A DNA stretch of 64,000 nt, from positions 97,488,585 through 97,552,584 of the forward strand of contig CM030366.1 of the NCBI GenBank assembly GCA_017893485.1, given 5' to 3'. The notes below the pieces were generated by a model that saw only the letters and a program-made list of their open reading frames with translations, was not told where the DNA came from and searched no databases. Positions within the stretch are counted from its first letter, which is position 1; each line of letters begins with the position of its first letter. Origin of the DNA: Hemerocallis citrina. Its lineage: Eukaryota; Streptophyta; Magnoliopsida; Asparagales; Asphodelaceae. Both the position numbers and the translations under genes were made by a program. Below, one piece after another: positions 61,692 through 64,000 of this stretch.

Positions 61692-62615
61692 GTGATCATG
61701 AAGAATTATGATGATGTTGAAAAATATCGGAAATCGATTGAATGCTTGCGGGTTCATATCTTCTTGGCAGGATTGGATGCTGAGTTTGAACAAGTTCGAG
61801 GAGAAATATTGCGAAAGGATCCCGCTCTTGATCTTGAGGCATCTTATGCATATGTCCATCGTGAGGCTCACCAACAAAGCACCATGAACAACTCTTCAGA
61901 ACCCTCTGATGCAGGTGCAATGGTGACTCAGACCTGTTTTTCAAAAGGTCACCCAAGTCGATCTAGACCAAAATTACCTTATGAATTGAGGAAGTGTACT
62001 CATTGTGGCAAGATCGGTCACATAAAAGCTCGCTGTTATGAGATTATCAGCTACCCGGAGAAATGGGATCATAGCAGGGATCCTCGGAAGAAGAACTACA
62101 ACCAACCCACGGTCGTCATTGGAGTTGCTGATGGAGCTGAAAAATGTGTTGGACAAGCCTCGGCATTGGTTACAGCTGCAAGTAATGATGATAAGGTATT
62201 TAATGTTTCTGCCTCTGTTATAAATAATGCATGGATAATTGATTCAGGTGCTACCAACCATATGACTTTTGATACTAGACAAGTACAAACCTTACAACCA
62301 TCCACTAAAACAAATGTTTCCACTGCCAATGGAGATCCTGCCATCATTACTGGTGAGGGTTCCATATCTCTTACAAAAAACCTAAACTTAGATACTGTAC
62401 TAGTTGTGCCATCCTTAAACTTTAATCTATTATTTGTTGTTCAAATAACTATTATCTTACATTATATTGTGAATTTTTGGCCCTCTTATTGTGTATTTAA
62501 GGACATTCGGACTCGCAAGACGATTGGTTATAGGGTTAGACACGGGAAACTATACTACTTGAACTTAGTATCTGAAAGTTCAAGCAACTCACGCTCTATT
62601 TGTGCAAGGATCTGA
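61692..62615 (+). pseudogene. gag C-terminal part, protease and pre-integrase of copia D
   Basis: 307 aa open. IFLAGLDAEFEQVRGEIL is gag; CTHCGKIGHIKARC is the CCHC knuckle (about 110-123); AWIIDSGATNHMT is the protease active site with D-S-G; LNLDTVLVVPSLNFNLL and the HGKLYYL pre-integrase region follow. It ends at TGA in 62,613. The protease looks complete by motif. It cannot be made as part of a full polyprotein because of breaks on both sides. Confidence 0.85.
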
Positions 62616-62779
62616 GTGGGAGAAGAAGAAGAAATAAGAGATTTGGCAATGGCATCGATGTCTAGGGCATGCTTATTTTGGTTATTTAAATAAATTATTT
62701 ACAAGTTTATTTTCGAAGTTGGATGTTTCTAATTTTCGGTGTGATGTGTGTGAACTAGCAAAAGTTACTGTGTCTCTTT

Positions 62780-64000
62780 TCCTCCAAATTTGAATAAAAG
62801 CTCACTTCCATTTATGATTATTCATTCTGATATTTTGGGTCTATCCAAAATAACTACTTTTGGAGGAGCAAAATGGTTTGTGACATTTATTGATGATTGT
62901 ATACGTATGACTTGGATTTGTTTGATGAAGTCTAAAAGGAAGTTAGTGGCTTATTTCAGAAATTTCACAAACTGGTTATGACTCAATTTAAAGCACAGAT
63001 TCAAGTTCTTAGGAGCGACAATGGCAGTGAATACCTAAGTTCGAATTTGCAACAATATTTGATGGAACATGAGATTGTTCACCAGACTACTTGCTCGTAT
63101 ACACCACAACAGAATGGGTTTGTGAAAAGAAAAAACACACACTTGCTCGAGGTGGTTCGTGCCTCTCTTATTCATGGAAATATGTCACTCGTGTATTGGG
63201 GGGAAGCCCTAGCTTCCGCTGCATACTTAATCTACCGAGTTCCCTCTAGTATCCTAAACTTCATTACAACATTTCAAGCATTAACTGAAGCTGTGAATGC
63301 ACCAACAGTCGCCAACTTGACATTTCGTGTGTTTGGGTGTGTTGCATTTGTTCATCTTCATCAACATGAACGTAATAAGTTATCTCCACAAGTTGTTCGC
63401 TGTATTTTTGTGGGATATGCAACAGATAAGAAAGGATATCTTTGTTATGATCCACCGACGCAAAGGATGTTTGTGACTATGGATGTTGTGTTCCATAAAA
63501 ATGAGATGTATTTTTTCTCTGAGGTTAAACTTCAGGGAGGGTACCGAAGTGAAGTTCAGACTCTTACTTATGACGAAGTGATTACCATTCAGAGTGAACA
63601 ATTGAATACAAGGAGTGAGAATGTGGATGTAAGTAGTGACGATCACTCGAAAGAAGATTTGGTTGAGGGAGAAGATCTCCATGAGGAACTGCAATCGGTG
63701 TCGAACCTCCTCGATGATGAGCCATCAAGATCCATGCCATCACTACTATCATCTCCACCACCAGCACCATCAAAACCCCAAGATGAGTCGTCTAAATCCA
63801 TGCCATTACTACTGTCATCTCCACCACCAGCACCGTCAGAACCCCAAAACCAATCGGCATCGCTTTCCAAAGTGCCAAGAAGAGAACTCCTGAATCGTAC
63901 TACTAGAGGTATCCCAAAACCTACCTATAAGCCCGATCCCACTAGTAATGTTATGTATCCCATGAGTCATTATGTGTCCACTCACCGATTGTCTGAATCA
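62780..64000 (+). pseudogene. Integrase and linker of copia D, frameshifted, partial
   Basis: 62,790-62,981 has IIHSDILGLSKITTFGGAKW (first catalytic Asp) and FIDDCIRMTWI. The frame changes near 62,960 and then stays open from 62,978 to the window end. Next come QVLRSDNGSEYLSS (second Asp) and TPQQNGFVKRKNTHLLEV, where the usual A-E-R-x-N has Lys in place of the catalytic Glu. VFGCVAFVHLH and RCIFVGYATDKKGY are normal copia features. A 23-aa unit (SMPxLLSSPPPAPSxPQ) is present twice at 63,735-63,850. The open part ends in the RT approach TRGIPKPTYKPD, MSHYVSTHRLS. Confidence 0.85.

Larger units (their letters stand above)
60490..64000 (+). mobile_element. Ty1/copia retrotransposon D, partial (runs off the window)
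   Basis: 5' LTR-like sequence from about 60,490 to about 60,660, tRNA-Met primer site TGGTATCAGAGC at 60,672-60,683, a long leader rich in TCGTCGAAGTC words, gag from 61,224, CCHC, protease, integrase, and the start of the integrase-RT linker. RT would follow outside. It is a different copia family from copies A-C. Frameshifts show it is inactive. Confidence 0.88.

Overview
This window is nuclear DNA of a flowering plant, probably a eudicot. The evidence is the density and type of transposable elements (Tat-type Ty3/gypsy, Ty1/copia, CACTA, PIF/Harbinger, Mutator-like, hAT-like, Helitron) and a seven-exon S-domain receptor kinase with GT-AG introns. Only one host gene looks complete. Most of the other sequence is transposon, much of it nested.

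Layout. 1-8.7 kb: a decayed, forward Tat-type gypsy element (LTR, gag, protease, RT-RNase H, extra RNase H, integrase, then tandem repeats and an antisense open region). 8.7-12.6 kb: AT-rich DNA with one short exon-like ABC1K-kinase fragment and a degenerate CACTA-like end. 12.6-15.4 kb: a small copia element (copy A) that splits a JmjC-type histone demethylase fragment. About 15.9-27.8 kb: a second Tat relative that lost RT to integrase and carries a very long tandem-repeat tail, into which a 3.1 kb Mutator-like foldback element (9-bp target duplication) inserted. 29,524-46,875: a reverse-strand copia element (copy B, target duplication CTATG). Three younger insertions lie inside it: a 3.26 kb gypsy solo LTR (GTGCG), a 7.25 kb gag-only gypsy element with very similar LTRs, and a 3.77 kb CACTA element (AGT).

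48,032-52,544: an intact G-type lectin S-receptor-like serine/threonine kinase, 844 aa, all kinase motifs present, with a 197-bp Helitron-like insertion in intron 5. 52,777-57,013: a PIF/Harbinger element (TAA duplication) with a broken transposase and an ORF1 fragment. 58,022-about 60,490: a third, truncated copy (C) of the same gag-protease-only copia family, with an 811-bp hAT-like element in its LTR. About 60,490-64,000: a forward copia element (D) with gag, protease and a frameshifted integrase, running off the window.

The most unusual signal is a shared architecture in the LTRs of two unrelated retrotransposon superfamilies: pairs of 10-bp palindromes centred on GTCGAC, with start-to-start spacing of almost always 20-21 bp and unrelated spacer sequences. 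A second theme is non-autonomy: three copia copies share the same loss of integrase and RT, and the gypsy element keeps only an open gag.
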